A stretch of DNA of 64,000 bases from Caldicoprobacter oshimai DSM 21659 (GTDB lineage Bacteria > Bacillota > Clostridia > Caldicoprobacterales > Caldicoprobacteraceae). The notes below the pieces were generated by a model that searched no databases, had not been told where the DNA came from, and worked only from the letters and a program-made list of their open reading frames with translations. Numbering within the stretch: the stretch's first letter is position 1; every line of letters starts with the position of its first letter. The translations under genes and the position numbers were made by a program. Below are positions 51,193 through 60,071 of this stretch, piece by piece. Where the stretch lies: contig JAGB01000001.1 of assembly GCA_000526435.1 (NCBI GenBank), positions 860,502 to 924,501 of the forward strand. The letters are read 5' to 3'.

Positions 51193-52857
51193 TTAATTTC
51201 CGCTTTGCATAAACCTATCATAAGCTGTCTGATGTATTGATATATATTCATCGATTCCCATATCTTTCAACGTCTTTACATATTCATCCCACTTATCAAG
51301 TGAATCCTCGCCTGTTATAAACCTTGCTCGGGACTGACTTACGAAATTTGTAATATCGGCTTTCATTATGGAGAGCTTTTCCTGTTCCTCTGATGTAAAT
51401 CTGACGTTGGGATAGATCCTTTCAGGCCTTATATAGGGGAATATATACCTCATGTTGTTCTCCCCTACCCACCTGAGGTATGGCGACTCAAAAGGTTTCT
51501 CTAGAACGCTGGTTCCTACAAGTCCTGTTTCAGAAGGAGTAACTTTCTGGAGCAATGTTTGGATTTCAGTCATACCTTCCTCGGGTTCAAATAAATACCT
51601 TATTGCAGAGCCATCCTCTGTGAAATCCCAGTCTACGCCCCTTCGACCTATCCACAACGCAACTCCAGTTATACCGTTGACTCCTTCGTCAGATTCGGTA
51701 AAGAACAGGTCAGCCCATTTAATGGATTCTACCGGGTATTTGTTGACCTTGGTGATGGCAAAAGCACCAGACGCATAGGCAACATCGCTCGAGCTGCTAA
51801 ACCTCTCGCTATTATACTGCGAAGTGAGCGGCGAAAGTATCTGATACTGCTGCCAATCAGCCTGTCTGATATGGCCCAGTACGCCATACAGATTCTGTTT
51901 TGTCTTGGCCAGATATTCGTCCATGCTCTGGGACATGAACATGGGATCTATCAGCTTTTCCTGATACAATTTGTGCAGGAACTCAAGGTAATGCTTGTAA
52001 CCCTCAGTAATAGGAGTAAATACAACTTTTCCGTCCTTCAAAGCGATATCCTGGGCCATTTCTCCAAATGCAGGTAAAAGCATTCCTCCCAAGATGCCGA
52101 AATCTATTTCACCTAATGGGATTTCATCCTGCTGCCCGTTTTTGTTTGGGTCCCCTTCCTTGAAGGCCTTCAACACGTTATACAGTTCATCTATGGTCTC
52201 TGGCACCTCTAAGCCGAGGTTTTCCAACCACACCTTGTTGATTACGGGTTTATACGAACCGATCGTAGGAGTTTTAATAACCCGGCCTAAAGCGTATATC
52301 TTTCCATCGCTTGCTGTGATGGTTTTTTTCAGCAGCGGATATTTCTCAAACGCTTTTTTAATGTTCACACCATGCTGCTCAATCAAATCAGTCAAATCTA
52401 TCAATACACCCTGTGGGCCATATATTTCCTCATCTTCGGCGGTCAGTGCTCCTAAAAAGATATCCGGCAAATCCCCTGTTGCAAGCGCAAGGTTCTTCTT
52501 CTCTTCAAAACCTTCATATGCCACGTCGAATTCCAAATGTATATTGGTCATCTCTTCAAGGTCTTTAAATATGCGCAGGTTCTCCCATGGCCCTCCCATA
52601 GGATGTTTTGGCGCCATTACTTTGAGCGTTATCTTTTCTTTAGCAATGGGCAATGACGACGTTGAAGTCCCCTCAGAGCCATTCTGTTCATCTGGAGAAT
52701 CTTTTTCAGTTCCTCCTGTTTCTTCTGGTTGTTTGGTATTCTGCGAGGTTTCTCCAGGTTGAGCCGTTTGTTCATCTTTGCTACAGCCTGCAAATACGGT
52801 AATGAACAACAATATCGAAACAATCAAGCATAAAATTTTTACAAAGGATTTTTTCAT
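51193..52857 (-). CDS. Sugar ABC transporter solute-binding lipoprotein (LplA-like)
   Basis: 554 residues. The signal KILCLIVSILLFITVFAGC ends in a lipobox, then a Ser/Thr/Glu/Gln linker. The mature part matches large family 1 binding proteins of the LplA/YtcQ type: PIAKEKITLKVMAPKHPMGG, LATGDLPDIFLGALTAED, YGPQGVLIDLTDLIEQHGVN. These bind oligosaccharides or glucuronides and work with two permeases and a shared ATPase (MsmX type) encoded elsewhere. No ATPase is in this cluster. ATG at 52857 follows AAAGGGGGAG. Confidence 0.87.
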   Translation of the reverse strand: MKKSFVKILCLIVSILLFITVFAGCSKDEQTAQPGETSQNTKQPEETGGTEKDSPDEQNGSEGTSTSSLPIAKEKITLKVMAPKHPMGGPWENLRIFKDLEEMTNIHLEFDVAYEGFEEKKNLALATGDLPDIFLGALTAEDEEIYGPQGVLIDLTDLIEQHGVNIKKAFEKYPLLKKTITASDGKIYALGRVIKTPTIGSYKPVINKVWLENLGLEVPETIDELYNVLKAFKEGDPNKNGQQDEIPLGEIDFGILGGMLLPAFGEMAQDIALKDGKVVFTPITEGYKHYLEFLHKLYQEKLIDPMFMSQSMDEYLAKTKQNLYGVLGHIRQADWQQYQILSPLTSQYNSERFSSSSDVAYASGAFAITKVNKYPVESIKWADLFFTESDEGVNGITGVALWIGRRGVDWDFTEDGSAIRYLFEPEEGMTEIQTLLQKVTPSETGLVGTSVLEKPFESPYLRWVGENNMRYIFPYIRPERIYPNVRFTSEEQEKLSIMKADITNFVSQSRARFITGEDSLDKWDEYVKTLKDMGIDEYISIHQTAYDRFMQSGN

Positions 52858-52973
52858 ACCAGTAATCTCCCCCTTTTAAATTAATTTTCTGAAAGCCTGC
52901 TATTTCCCCTTCATGCTCAAATTGATGTTCTCATGACCACCTCCTCTTTGTTAGTAGCGTAATTATACTAAAA

Positions 52974-53864
52974 CTACCCCTTTATAGCCCCAACCATAAT
53001 TCCTTTTACAAAGTACTTTTGCAGGAATGGGTAGGCCATAATGACTGGCAACGTTGATACGATAATTACGCAGTATTTTAGCAGGGTGGCCAGTTCGACC
53101 CTTTTATGTATTACCTCTAATTCCCCTTCAGTCATCAACATTTCCATATTGATCTCGTTTATGATCAGAATCTCCCTTAATATCATCTGGAGAGGATACA
53201 GATTGCGATCTGACAGATATATGAGAGCAGTGAAATAGCTATTCCAACGGCCTACCCCGTAAAATAACGCCATGACAGCGATGACGGGTTTGGCCAGCGG
53301 CAGTATGATGCTGGTAAATAGGCGGGCATACGAACATCCATCGATCTGTGCGGCTTGCTGCAGCTCTTCCGGAATGCTGGTCTGATAAAAAGTCCTCACG
53401 ATCACTATATTCATAAAGCTCACAGCGCCTAAAAGTATTTGTGAAAACACAGTGTTGCGCATCCCCAGGGCTTTTACTACCATATAAGTGGGAATAAGCC
53501 CACCAGAGAAGAACATTGTGATGGTAAAGTAAATTACGAAGACATTCTTGCCTACAAAATCCCTTCGGGCGAGGGGATAAGCGGCTGTCAATGTAAGCGC
53601 CAGGCTTATTAAAGTGCCCGCTATAGTATAGAATATGGTATTTCGATAGCCGATCCAGATATCATCATATTCCAGTACCCTTCTGTACCCATCGAAATTC
53701 AATCCTTTTGGCAGCAAAACCACTTTTCCCTGGGACACCAAAGATGGATCGCTTATCGATGCGCTGATTACGAATATCAAAGGATACAAAACTATGATAA
53801 AAAATACGGTTACAAAGAAGGTGTTTACTGCTTCAAATATAATGTCGTCTTTGCTCTTTTTCAT
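52974..53864 (-). CDS. Carbohydrate ABC permease (LplC/YtcP-like)
   Basis: About 296 residues with six membrane helices; N-terminal FVTVFFIIVLYPLIFVISAS and the coupling loop EELQQAAQIDGCSYARLFTS (E-A-A motif with G). C-terminus ends in the typical YFVKGIMVGAIKG. ATG at 53864 is the likely start after AAGGAG; a TTG eight codons earlier (53888) overlaps the upstream gene. It pairs with the next permease. Confidence 0.88.
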   Translation of the reverse strand: MKKSKDDIIFEAVNTFFVTVFFIIVLYPLIFVISASISDPSLVSQGKVVLLPKGLNFDGYRRVLEYDDIWIGYRNTIFYTIAGTLISLALTLTAAYPLARRDFVGKNVFVIYFTITMFFSGGLIPTYMVVKALGMRNTVFSQILLGAVSFMNIVIVRTFYQTSIPEELQQAAQIDGCSYARLFTSIILPLAKPVIAVMALFYGVGRWNSYFTALIYLSDRNLYPLQMILREILIINEINMEMLMTEGELEVIHKRVELATLLKYCVIIVSTLPVIMAYPFLQKYFVKGIMVGAIKG

Positions 53865-53881
53865 AACCTTTTTTCTCTCCT

Positions 53882-54844
53882 TTACCAAAGACTTGTAGAT
53901 GACAGCTTTTTGGCCACTCTATTCACCAATACCAGCAGCATAAAGTTTATGACCGAATTGAACAGCCCCACGGCGGTGCTAAAACTGTAACGCGCACTTT
54001 GAAGCCCAACCTTATATACATAAGTCGAAATGACCTCTGAGGCCTTGATGTTCAATGGCGTCTGCATAAGATAGACCTTCTCAAATCCGACGCTCATGAT
54101 GCTTCCGGCATTCAATATGAGAAGGATTACGGCGGTAGGCATCAAGACAGGAACGTTTATATACCATATTCTTTGGAGCCTCGATGCACCATCAATTATT
54201 GCTGACTCATGTTGTTCTGGATCTATATTTGATAATACTGCAAAATATATAACCGAATTCCATCCCGTATGCTGCCATATATCTGACCATACGTACAAGC
54301 TTTTAAAGTATTCGGGCTTATTGATGAAATCAACAGCTTCAAAGCCTAAAAACTTTATCAAGGTATTGGCAATACCGTACACAGGATGCAAGAAGATATA
54401 GAGCATGCCGACCATGACGACGGTGGAGATGAAGTGCGGAGCATAGCTTACGGTTTGTACCAGTTTCTTATAATGCTTGTTGCTGACTTCATTCAACATG
54501 AGAGCAAATATTATAGGAATCGGGAAACCCGCTATCAGCGAATACAGGGATATGCCCACCGTATTGCCGATGATTTCCCAGAAGTAGTACGAACTAAAGA
54601 ACAATTTAAAGTGTTTAAGCCCCACCCATGGGCTGCCCCATATGCCTTTGGTGGCAACGAAATCCTTAAAAGCCAACTGAACGCCATAAATGGGTGCGTA
54701 ATGGAATATCAAAAAGTACAAAACGCTTGGAAGAATAAAGAGGTACAATTGATAATCGTTTAGCATCTTTTTTAGTTTACTCTTTTTATTATGGTGCGGC
54801 TTGGGATCCAAATTGACAACAACACCTTGACCGAGTTCTGCCAT
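53882..54844 (-). CDS. Carbohydrate ABC permease (LplB-like)
   Basis: About 320 residues. A basic N-terminus (PHHNKKSKLKK) precedes MLNDYQLYLFILPSVLYFLI, then GVQLAFKDFVATKGIWGSPW and GLKHFKLFFSSYYFWEIIGN, the LplB/YtcR hallmarks, with an E-A-A-like loop (ESAIIDGASRLQRIWYINVP). ATG at 54844 has GGAGG 8 bases upstream. It follows the AraC-type regulator gene by about 90 bases in the same direction. Confidence 0.88.
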   Translation of the reverse strand: MAELGQGVVVNLDPKPHHNKKSKLKKMLNDYQLYLFILPSVLYFLIFHYAPIYGVQLAFKDFVATKGIWGSPWVGLKHFKLFFSSYYFWEIIGNTVGISLYSLIAGFPIPIIFALMLNEVSNKHYKKLVQTVSYAPHFISTVVMVGMLYIFLHPVYGIANTLIKFLGFEAVDFINKPEYFKSLYVWSDIWQHTGWNSVIYFAVLSNIDPEQHESAIIDGASRLQRIWYINVPVLMPTAVILLILNAGSIMSVGFEKVYLMQTPLNIKASEVISTYVYKVGLQSARYSFSTAVGLFNSVINFMLLVLVNRVAKKLSSTSLW

Positions 54845-54936
54845 GAATAAAACCTCCACATACAAATTTTCTGCTTTTATTATACAAACCAGTGCCAGTT
54901 TAAGAAATATGCGAAAGGTATCATCGATTTGTCATA

Positions 54937-57243
54937 TTATACATTGGCCATCATCTTCCTGTATTCACCTGGGGTAATCCCTTCTAATTTCTTGAAAGTT
55001 CTAGTAAAACTGGCCACATCGCTATACCCTATTCTATCCACAATATCCTTTATACTGCTGCTCGTCTCCCTCAATAACTTCTTTGCATAATTTATCCTCA
55101 ACTCCCTCACGTAGTCGACAAAGTTAAACCCTATCTGCTCTTTGAAAAATCTGCTCAAGTATTTAGGGGAAATATTCAATTTTTCCGCTACCATCTCGAG
55201 GCTTAGCATCTTATTGGTATAGTTTTCATGGATGTATTCTATAACCGCTATTTTGAGGGCTTCGTTGTGGCTCTCTTTTCTGCTGTTTACGTACTCGCAA
55301 ATCCTATACGCCAGCTTCTCAATTTTCTCTTCCAAATCCTCCAAAGAACCAAACTGGGCTAACTCTTCAATATCATCATCGAAATTTTTTATATCGAGCT
55401 CGTTCAATACCTCAACGACCGCGTTTATCATCCCAAAACATATGGCCCTGGTCAGGCCTATGGAAAGCTGCTTTTTCTTTATCTTCCCTATTATCTCCTT
55501 TATTATATCCTTGATCACATAGGTATTCCCTTGCTTTAAACACTGTACAAAGCGCATTTGTTCCTCAGCGGGATACCAATATGCCTTTTTGCTGGATGAA
55601 ATAATGTCGTCGTAAAAGATGATATTCTCATAGCCTATCAGGAGGTTATAGTCAATGGCATTGAGCGCCTCTATAAAAGAGCGACTTATGAAATTGATGC
55701 CCTCATATACATTTCCAATGCCCACGTTGACCCTCACTCCCAGGTGGTTTCTGAAGAAGACCTGGATGTCCTTCATCATGTTTTCTATCACTATCTTGGA
55801 GCAATTTTCGTAGGATGTGTTAAACAGCAAAACGAAATCCCCCTGTACGGTATCAATACAATAAACCCTCTTGTTCTTTATCTTGTTCTCGATAATGCTA
55901 TTTATATACAGGTTTAGCTCAGAGGTCGTTATGCTGTAATCCTTTTCCTTCTTTATGGAAACGACCGCTACGAAGAAATAATTATACGGAAAGTCTATTT
56001 TATACAAGCTGAGCAGCTCATTTATCTTCTGTTCATTGGACAATTTGCCTTTCACCAGCATCAAAAGGATTTGTTCCCTTACAAAGGATTGATGATGGCT
56101 AAGCTGCTCAACAAGGCTGCTGTTTCTAATCGCTATACCTTTCACAATCCTCTCAATGTTTTCAAGCTCGTTAGATATGGCAAATCCCCTTTCCCACCGC
56201 AAATCCCCCTCATCGCTCTCACCATTTTCAACTGGAAAATAAGCTTTTATCATGTTAAAAAGATTTTTGATGGGGCGATAGTTTGTCAGTGAGAAAACAA
56301 ATGACAACAGCATCCCAACGACTATCACTATGCCTATCATTAACACCAGCTGCCTCTTCATCACAATGACCCTGCTTAAGTAGCTCTCGGGGAATATGGC
56401 CAGGAAAATTCTGAAATCCATGTTCTCAGACGCCACGTCTATTATTGACAACCTTCTGCCCTGTATCTCCATATTGTGTATCTCATCCAGGGTATTTCCC
56501 GGAAAAGCCTGGGGACCAATCTCTTTTGCTAAGGGAATGACCTCCTCATCTCCAAAATTAAATATGCTATCCATATCGCTGTTATATAAGATCAAGGCCC
56601 CTTTCAAATCCCCCAATACCTCAGAGGCCATCTTCTCAATAATCTGCCTGTCAATCACTATGCCTACAACTCCGTAATAATTGCTCCTTCCGAGCGGCAA
56701 AGGATAAAGGCACATAAACCCCTCATTCCGTGGTATCCCGGAAATCATCGTATCTATCCTCATCATGGCTGGAACATTAATCCTTTGAAGCTCTTCTTTA
56801 AAACTTTCACCGCTGTCATAGCTGGCTCCCAGAACGCTGTTGTACAGCGTATCAAACGATACCTTGCCCCCCAAGGTATACACATAATCGTCATTCTTAA
56901 AGTATACAAACATATTGCTCACATAGTTTTTATCCCAATACTTGTTTAGCTGATCTATTGCGCTTCTGCTGTGGTAATCATTTAAATTGACCACGTACGG
57001 CTTTATCCTTTCATCCAGGGAAATCTTGAGAGCGACCTTTTTGGTGTCCAAAATCATGGAATCCAGCGTTTCCCTCATCCTCACCACTTTGTCAAACGTA
57101 TACCTCTTTACCTGGTTTTCCATCTCGATGACAGAATTCCTGTAGAAGCTCACTCCCAGTATTATAAGCGGTATAGCAAAAATTGCTATATATGAAATAA
57201 AATACTTATAAAGGACGCTGATTTTCCTCCTCGGGGATCCCAT
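54937..57243 (-). CDS. Membrane-bound AraC-family regulator with extracellular sensor
   Basis: 768 residues. Helix 1 (about 16-34: ISYIAIFAIPLIILGVSFY) and helix 2 (about 290-312) enclose a Cache-like extracellular domain; a linker region (about 315-640) includes a GGDEF-like degenerate domain; the C-terminus has two AraC helix-turn-helices (LSLEMVAEKLNISPKYLSRF, IKDIVDRIGYSDVASFTRTF). This YesN/YtdP-type layout senses an outside ligand or binding protein and activates adjacent LplABC transporter genes directly, without a separate kinase. ATG at 57243 follows GAGGGGGGTAT. It lies upstream of both permeases. Confidence 0.87.
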   Translation of the reverse strand: MGSPRRKISVLYKYFISYIAIFAIPLIILGVSFYRNSVIEMENQVKRYTFDKVVRMRETLDSMILDTKKVALKISLDERIKPYVVNLNDYHSRSAIDQLNKYWDKNYVSNMFVYFKNDDYVYTLGGKVSFDTLYNSVLGASYDSGESFKEELQRINVPAMMRIDTMISGIPRNEGFMCLYPLPLGRSNYYGVVGIVIDRQIIEKMASEVLGDLKGALILYNSDMDSIFNFGDEEVIPLAKEIGPQAFPGNTLDEIHNMEIQGRRLSIIDVASENMDFRIFLAIFPESYLSRVIVMKRQLVLMIGIVIVVGMLLSFVFSLTNYRPIKNLFNMIKAYFPVENGESDEGDLRWERGFAISNELENIERIVKGIAIRNSSLVEQLSHHQSFVREQILLMLVKGKLSNEQKINELLSLYKIDFPYNYFFVAVVSIKKEKDYSITTSELNLYINSIIENKIKNKRVYCIDTVQGDFVLLFNTSYENCSKIVIENMMKDIQVFFRNHLGVRVNVGIGNVYEGINFISRSFIEALNAIDYNLLIGYENIIFYDDIISSSKKAYWYPAEEQMRFVQCLKQGNTYVIKDIIKEIIGKIKKKQLSIGLTRAICFGMINAVVEVLNELDIKNFDDDIEELAQFGSLEDLEEKIEKLAYRICEYVNSRKESHNEALKIAVIEYIHENYTNKMLSLEMVAEKLNISPKYLSRFFKEQIGFNFVDYVRELRINYAKKLLRETSSSIKDIVDRIGYSDVASFTRTFKKLEGITPGEYRKMMANV

Positions 57244-57368
57244 ATACCCCCCTCACCTCTCCCCCTGCAATATTTGATTTAATTTTGTCAATGCCCTAAA
57301 AAGAAAATAAACAGCTTCTTACTCAAAGATGCTGTAAAACATAGTCAATCCCATTTTAAATGCTAACC

Positions 57369-58361
57369 TCAAGCCAAAATGCTCAACTTATTTTCGAAAA
57401 CTTCGCCGTCCATCTTCTCCCCTTTAACGTAAGCTTGGATCTCTTTGACGGCATACTTGCCTATTCTGTACAATCCGTTATTCACCGCGCCGGCGATATG
57501 CGGCGTCAATATTACGTTGGGAAGGCTGCGGAACGGGTGGTCTTCGGCTGGCGGTTCAGGGTCGGTCACATCGATGCATGCAAACAGCCTTCCCTTTTTC
57601 AACTCTTCAACCAATGCTCCTTCATCTATCAGAGAACCACGGGCAGTGTTTATGAGTATAGCGTTATCCTTCATCAACGCCAGCGTCTCTTTATTTATCA
57701 TATGGTACGTTTCAGGAATAGAAGGTGCATGGATGGACACCACATCCGATTTCGTGAGCAACTCCTCCAGCTCCACCTTTTTAACGCCCATCTCTTGTGC
57801 CTGCTGTTCATCCACAGTCGGATCGTACAGCAGTATGTCGACATCAAAATTCTTCATGAGCTTTATATAATGGCGCCCAGCTCGCCCGGCACCTATCACC
57901 CCTATGGTTACGCCGTATACCTCCCTAACTTTGTCGCGCCCTTCAGCCCATTTTCCTTCGCGGGTATTTCTGGCCAGGTTCCACATATTTTTAAGCGCGG
58001 TAATTGTAAATCCCAGCGCAGTCTCGGCAACCCCTATGCCCAGCGGGTATGCACAGCTAGAAACGCGTATTTTACGCCTCCAAACCTCATCGCTCACAAT
58101 ACCTTTAACGGTTCCAGCCGCGTGAACTATCAATTCCAGATCAGGGGCATGCTGCAATATGTCCCTATCCAATCGAGGACAGCCCCAGGAGGTGATGGCT
58201 ATGTTTGCATCTCTGATGAGCTCCTTGGCTCTATCTGCATCCGGCCCCTCCTCATCAGTGTTGAAAACGATATTGCCGATTCGAGACAGTGCGTCTATAT
58301 CTTCCTGCTTAAAAATATTGTTTCTCAATTTAGCGTTCAGCAAAAATACTATATTTTTCAT
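57369..58361 (-). CDS. D-isomer-specific 2-hydroxyacid dehydrogenase
   Basis: About 330 residues. NAD-binding motif GVIGAGRAGRHYIKLMKNFD (G-x-G-x-x-G), catalytic Arg in INTARGSLIDEGAL, Glu in DVTDPEPPAEDHPFRSLPN and His in VILTPHIAGAVNNG. The family reduces 2-keto acids; the substrate is unknown, perhaps a sugar-acid derivative given the context. ATG at 58361 has GGGAGAG 7 bases before it. Its promoter side abuts the IscB-type miniature element. Confidence 0.88.
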   Translation of the reverse strand: MKNIVFLLNAKLRNNIFKQEDIDALSRIGNIVFNTDEEGPDADRAKELIRDANIAITSWGCPRLDRDILQHAPDLELIVHAAGTVKGIVSDEVWRRKIRVSSCAYPLGIGVAETALGFTITALKNMWNLARNTREGKWAEGRDKVREVYGVTIGVIGAGRAGRHYIKLMKNFDVDILLYDPTVDEQQAQEMGVKKVELEELLTKSDVVSIHAPSIPETYHMINKETLALMKDNAILINTARGSLIDEGALVEELKKGRLFACIDVTDPEPPAEDHPFRSLPNVILTPHIAGAVNNGLYRIGKYAVKEIQAYVKGEKMDGEVFENKLSILA

Positions 58362-58491
58362 CAACACACTCTCCCTTCACATTGGGGACCAACTGCTGTA
58401 GCCTACAAAAAGTTTTAACACTTAAACAGCCATTATGTACGCTTACAGCAGTTCGTACCCTTATATTTTCTTTTACACTAGCGGTACTTCA

Positions 58492-58712
58492 TCATAACCG
58501 AGCGCAGGAGACTCCATCCTCTTCAAGATGGAGAGGAATGCGCTCTTCTCTCCTTTCTAACATTAACGTCTTTGCCTTCTCTATAAGTCTTAACCTGCTA
58601 TGTTTTGCACTATCGAGTATCTTCTTCCCTGAAAGACTTCTTATAGCAAAATACCCGCTACCCCTTAAACCCGCTATTATCCCAACCCTGCCTTTGAGAT
58701 TACATACACCAT
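58492..58712 (-). pseudogene. iscB: iscB remnant: first 9 codons joined to the last ~65
   Basis: ATG at 58712 (AAGGAGG 10 bases upstream) reads MVYVISKAG, the usual IscB N-terminus, then hits TAA at 58679-58677. In another frame the sequence directly continues as VGIIAGLRGSGYFAIRSLSG and KKILDSAKHSRLRLIEKAKT, ending at TGA 58494-58492, which is the IscB C-terminus (typically followed by an E-R-R end). The RRXRR, RuvC and HNH regions, some 350-400 residues, are missing. The join near 58688 changes the frame, so no fusion peptide beyond 11 residues is made. Confidence 0.8.
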
Positions 58713-58925
58713 ATGCGGTAAGCCTCCTTGGGGAATTAGGTGCTCATCGCCAATGTTAGACAGGCTTGTCATGCACAGGTCACTGTCCCTGCCCCTCAGG
58801 ACTGTTTAAACCTGTACGACAGAGCCCGGAGCTTGAGCAGCACCCCGGGGTGTCATGACCTGTCTAACGTAGCTCCGTCACCTTTTGGCTGGTGGCTGAG
58901 GCTAGTCAACCAGGGCTCTTCGCAA
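58713..58925 (-). ncRNA. HEARO / IscB-associated omega-RNA
   Basis: Minus-strand sequence includes GACTAGCCTCAGCCACCAGC near its 5' part, a hallmark-like stretch of HEARO RNAs. Two long-range helices are visible: AGAGCCC/GGGCTCT (58913-58919 with 58821-58827) and GTTAGACAGG/CCTGTCTAAC (58755-58764 with 58859-58868, perfect 10 bp). Their arms alternate, so they would form a pseudoknot, as known for IscB omega-RNAs. The RNA ends just before the iscB start codon at 58712, the normal arrangement. The guide would lie at the 5' edge. It appears intact although its nuclease gene is not. Confidence 0.72.
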
Positions 58926-58957
58926 GCCCCCGCTTCTTTAAGCGGTGGGTAGTTGAC

Positions 58958-59860
58958 TTACTCAGCGTATCTGTTAAGCTTCACTGGTTTGCCCGTTTCA
59001 TAGGAGCGCGCTGCACAATCCAGCATATCCATTATTTCAAGGGCATCATCTAGAGTGAGGGAAGCCTCACCCGTCTTGAAGAACCTGTATATCTCCCTTA
59101 GCTCTTCTGTATAGAACATCGAGCTGTCAACGACAAACGACGCAATTTGATTCTCGGCCCTCAGCGTACCGCCGTAAGTGTATGCTCCCACAGTGAGCTC
59201 CACAATGCCCCTCCTCTTGTCTGGATACTCCACAACCACCACGGCACCGGCTGCGTCTTTCCTAACATCCACGCTCACAGCGCCCAAGCCCATAGCCCTC
59301 TCAAGCATCTCAAAGCAGTGAACGCCGTACCATATGATGCCACTTCCTACCGGCGGGATCCCCAGCGGCCCGTAAAAATACGACTGCATGGGTTTTGGAA
59401 CCTTGCTGCAAGCTTCTACCAGATTATGGGAAAACCTCAAGGCCGAGGCAGAAATGGCCCTAACGTTGTGCTTTTTGCACAAGTCATATATCTCCTTTGC
59501 ATTGTGATAGTTATCGGCCAGCGGTTTATCGATGAAGATGGGTTTGTTCAGGTTCATGCATTTCTTGAAGTATTCGAGGTGGTATGCGGGATCGTTTATC
59601 TCCAGCATAATGGCATCGCAGTCTGCTACAGCTTCTTCAAAATCTTCGGTTACTTTAATTCCCCAATCTTCCAGTTGCTGCTGCCTTTTATCCAGGGTCT
59701 CCTTATTTGTAAAGGGCGTCTCAAACCTCAGACAGGTAACCGCCTTCATGCCATTCACCTTGAGTTCTTCGGGGCAGTCCGGCGCCTGCATCCTTCGAGG
59801 GAACTCAACCGAGTGGCTTGTATCAAGCCCTACAATGGCAACCCTTATCTCCTCTTTCAT
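58958..59860 (-). CDS. Gfo/Idh/MocA-family oxidoreductase (a)
   Basis: 300 residues, shorter than the usual 330-390. The Rossmann motif is degenerate (IRVAIVGLDTSHSVEFPRRM, where G-x-G-x-x-G has become G-L-D-T-S-H), and the dinucleotide-dependent block IFIDKPLADNYHNAKEIYDL carries the E/D-K-P lysine. Such T-S-H variants are seen in a poorly known subgroup. The reaction is probably oxidation or epimerisation of a sugar or cyclitol, unproven. ATG at 59860 follows AAAGGAGTG. The miniature element begins right at its stop. Confidence 0.83.
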   Translation of the reverse strand: MKEEIRVAIVGLDTSHSVEFPRRMQAPDCPEELKVNGMKAVTCLRFETPFTNKETLDKRQQQLEDWGIKVTEDFEEAVADCDAIMLEINDPAYHLEYFKKCMNLNKPIFIDKPLADNYHNAKEIYDLCKKHNVRAISASALRFSHNLVEACSKVPKPMQSYFYGPLGIPPVGSGIIWYGVHCFEMLERAMGLGAVSVDVRKDAAGAVVVVEYPDKRRGIVELTVGAYTYGGTLRAENQIASFVVDSSMFYTEELREIYRFFKTGEASLTLDDALEIMDMLDCAARSYETGKPVKLNRYAE

Positions 59861-60071
59861 ATCTGTAACACTCCTTTATATTTTAAAATTTTTAATTTAT
59901 TTTTTGCCCAACTTTATTGTCCAATCTTGTCTTATAAGTTTAATTTGCATAATAGATTGCAGTTCACCTTACACCCACATGCTCTTCTTATCACTCTCAG
60001 TCATGTTACAAAAATTGCATTCTGACGCTGGTTGTTTCAGATAAAACGCTGTGTGGCACATCCTTGGCCAC

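Larger units (their letters stand above)
58470..58957 (-). mobile_element. Miniature IscB-type element (internal deletion) with omega-RNA
   Basis: Between the stop of one gene and the start of the next lie, in minus-strand order: a left-end type hairpin (CCGCTT 58929-58934 with AAGCGG 58939-58944), a HEARO/omega-RNA-like segment, the first codons of iscB, an abrupt join to the last codons of iscB, and a right-end palindrome (GAGCGCA 58500-58506 with TGCGCTC 58539-58545, with a further inner pairing). No tnpA or complete nuclease is present. The left boundary touches the TAA of the upstream gene at 58958; the right boundary is approximate. It is a non-autonomous IS200/IS605-superfamily derivative. 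Confidence 0.75.

Noticed and set aside
57360..58418. 352-codon plus-strand frame opposite the 2-hydroxyacid dehydrogenase gene
   Set aside because: It is a mirror of a clearly conserved minus-strand gene and shows no domain.
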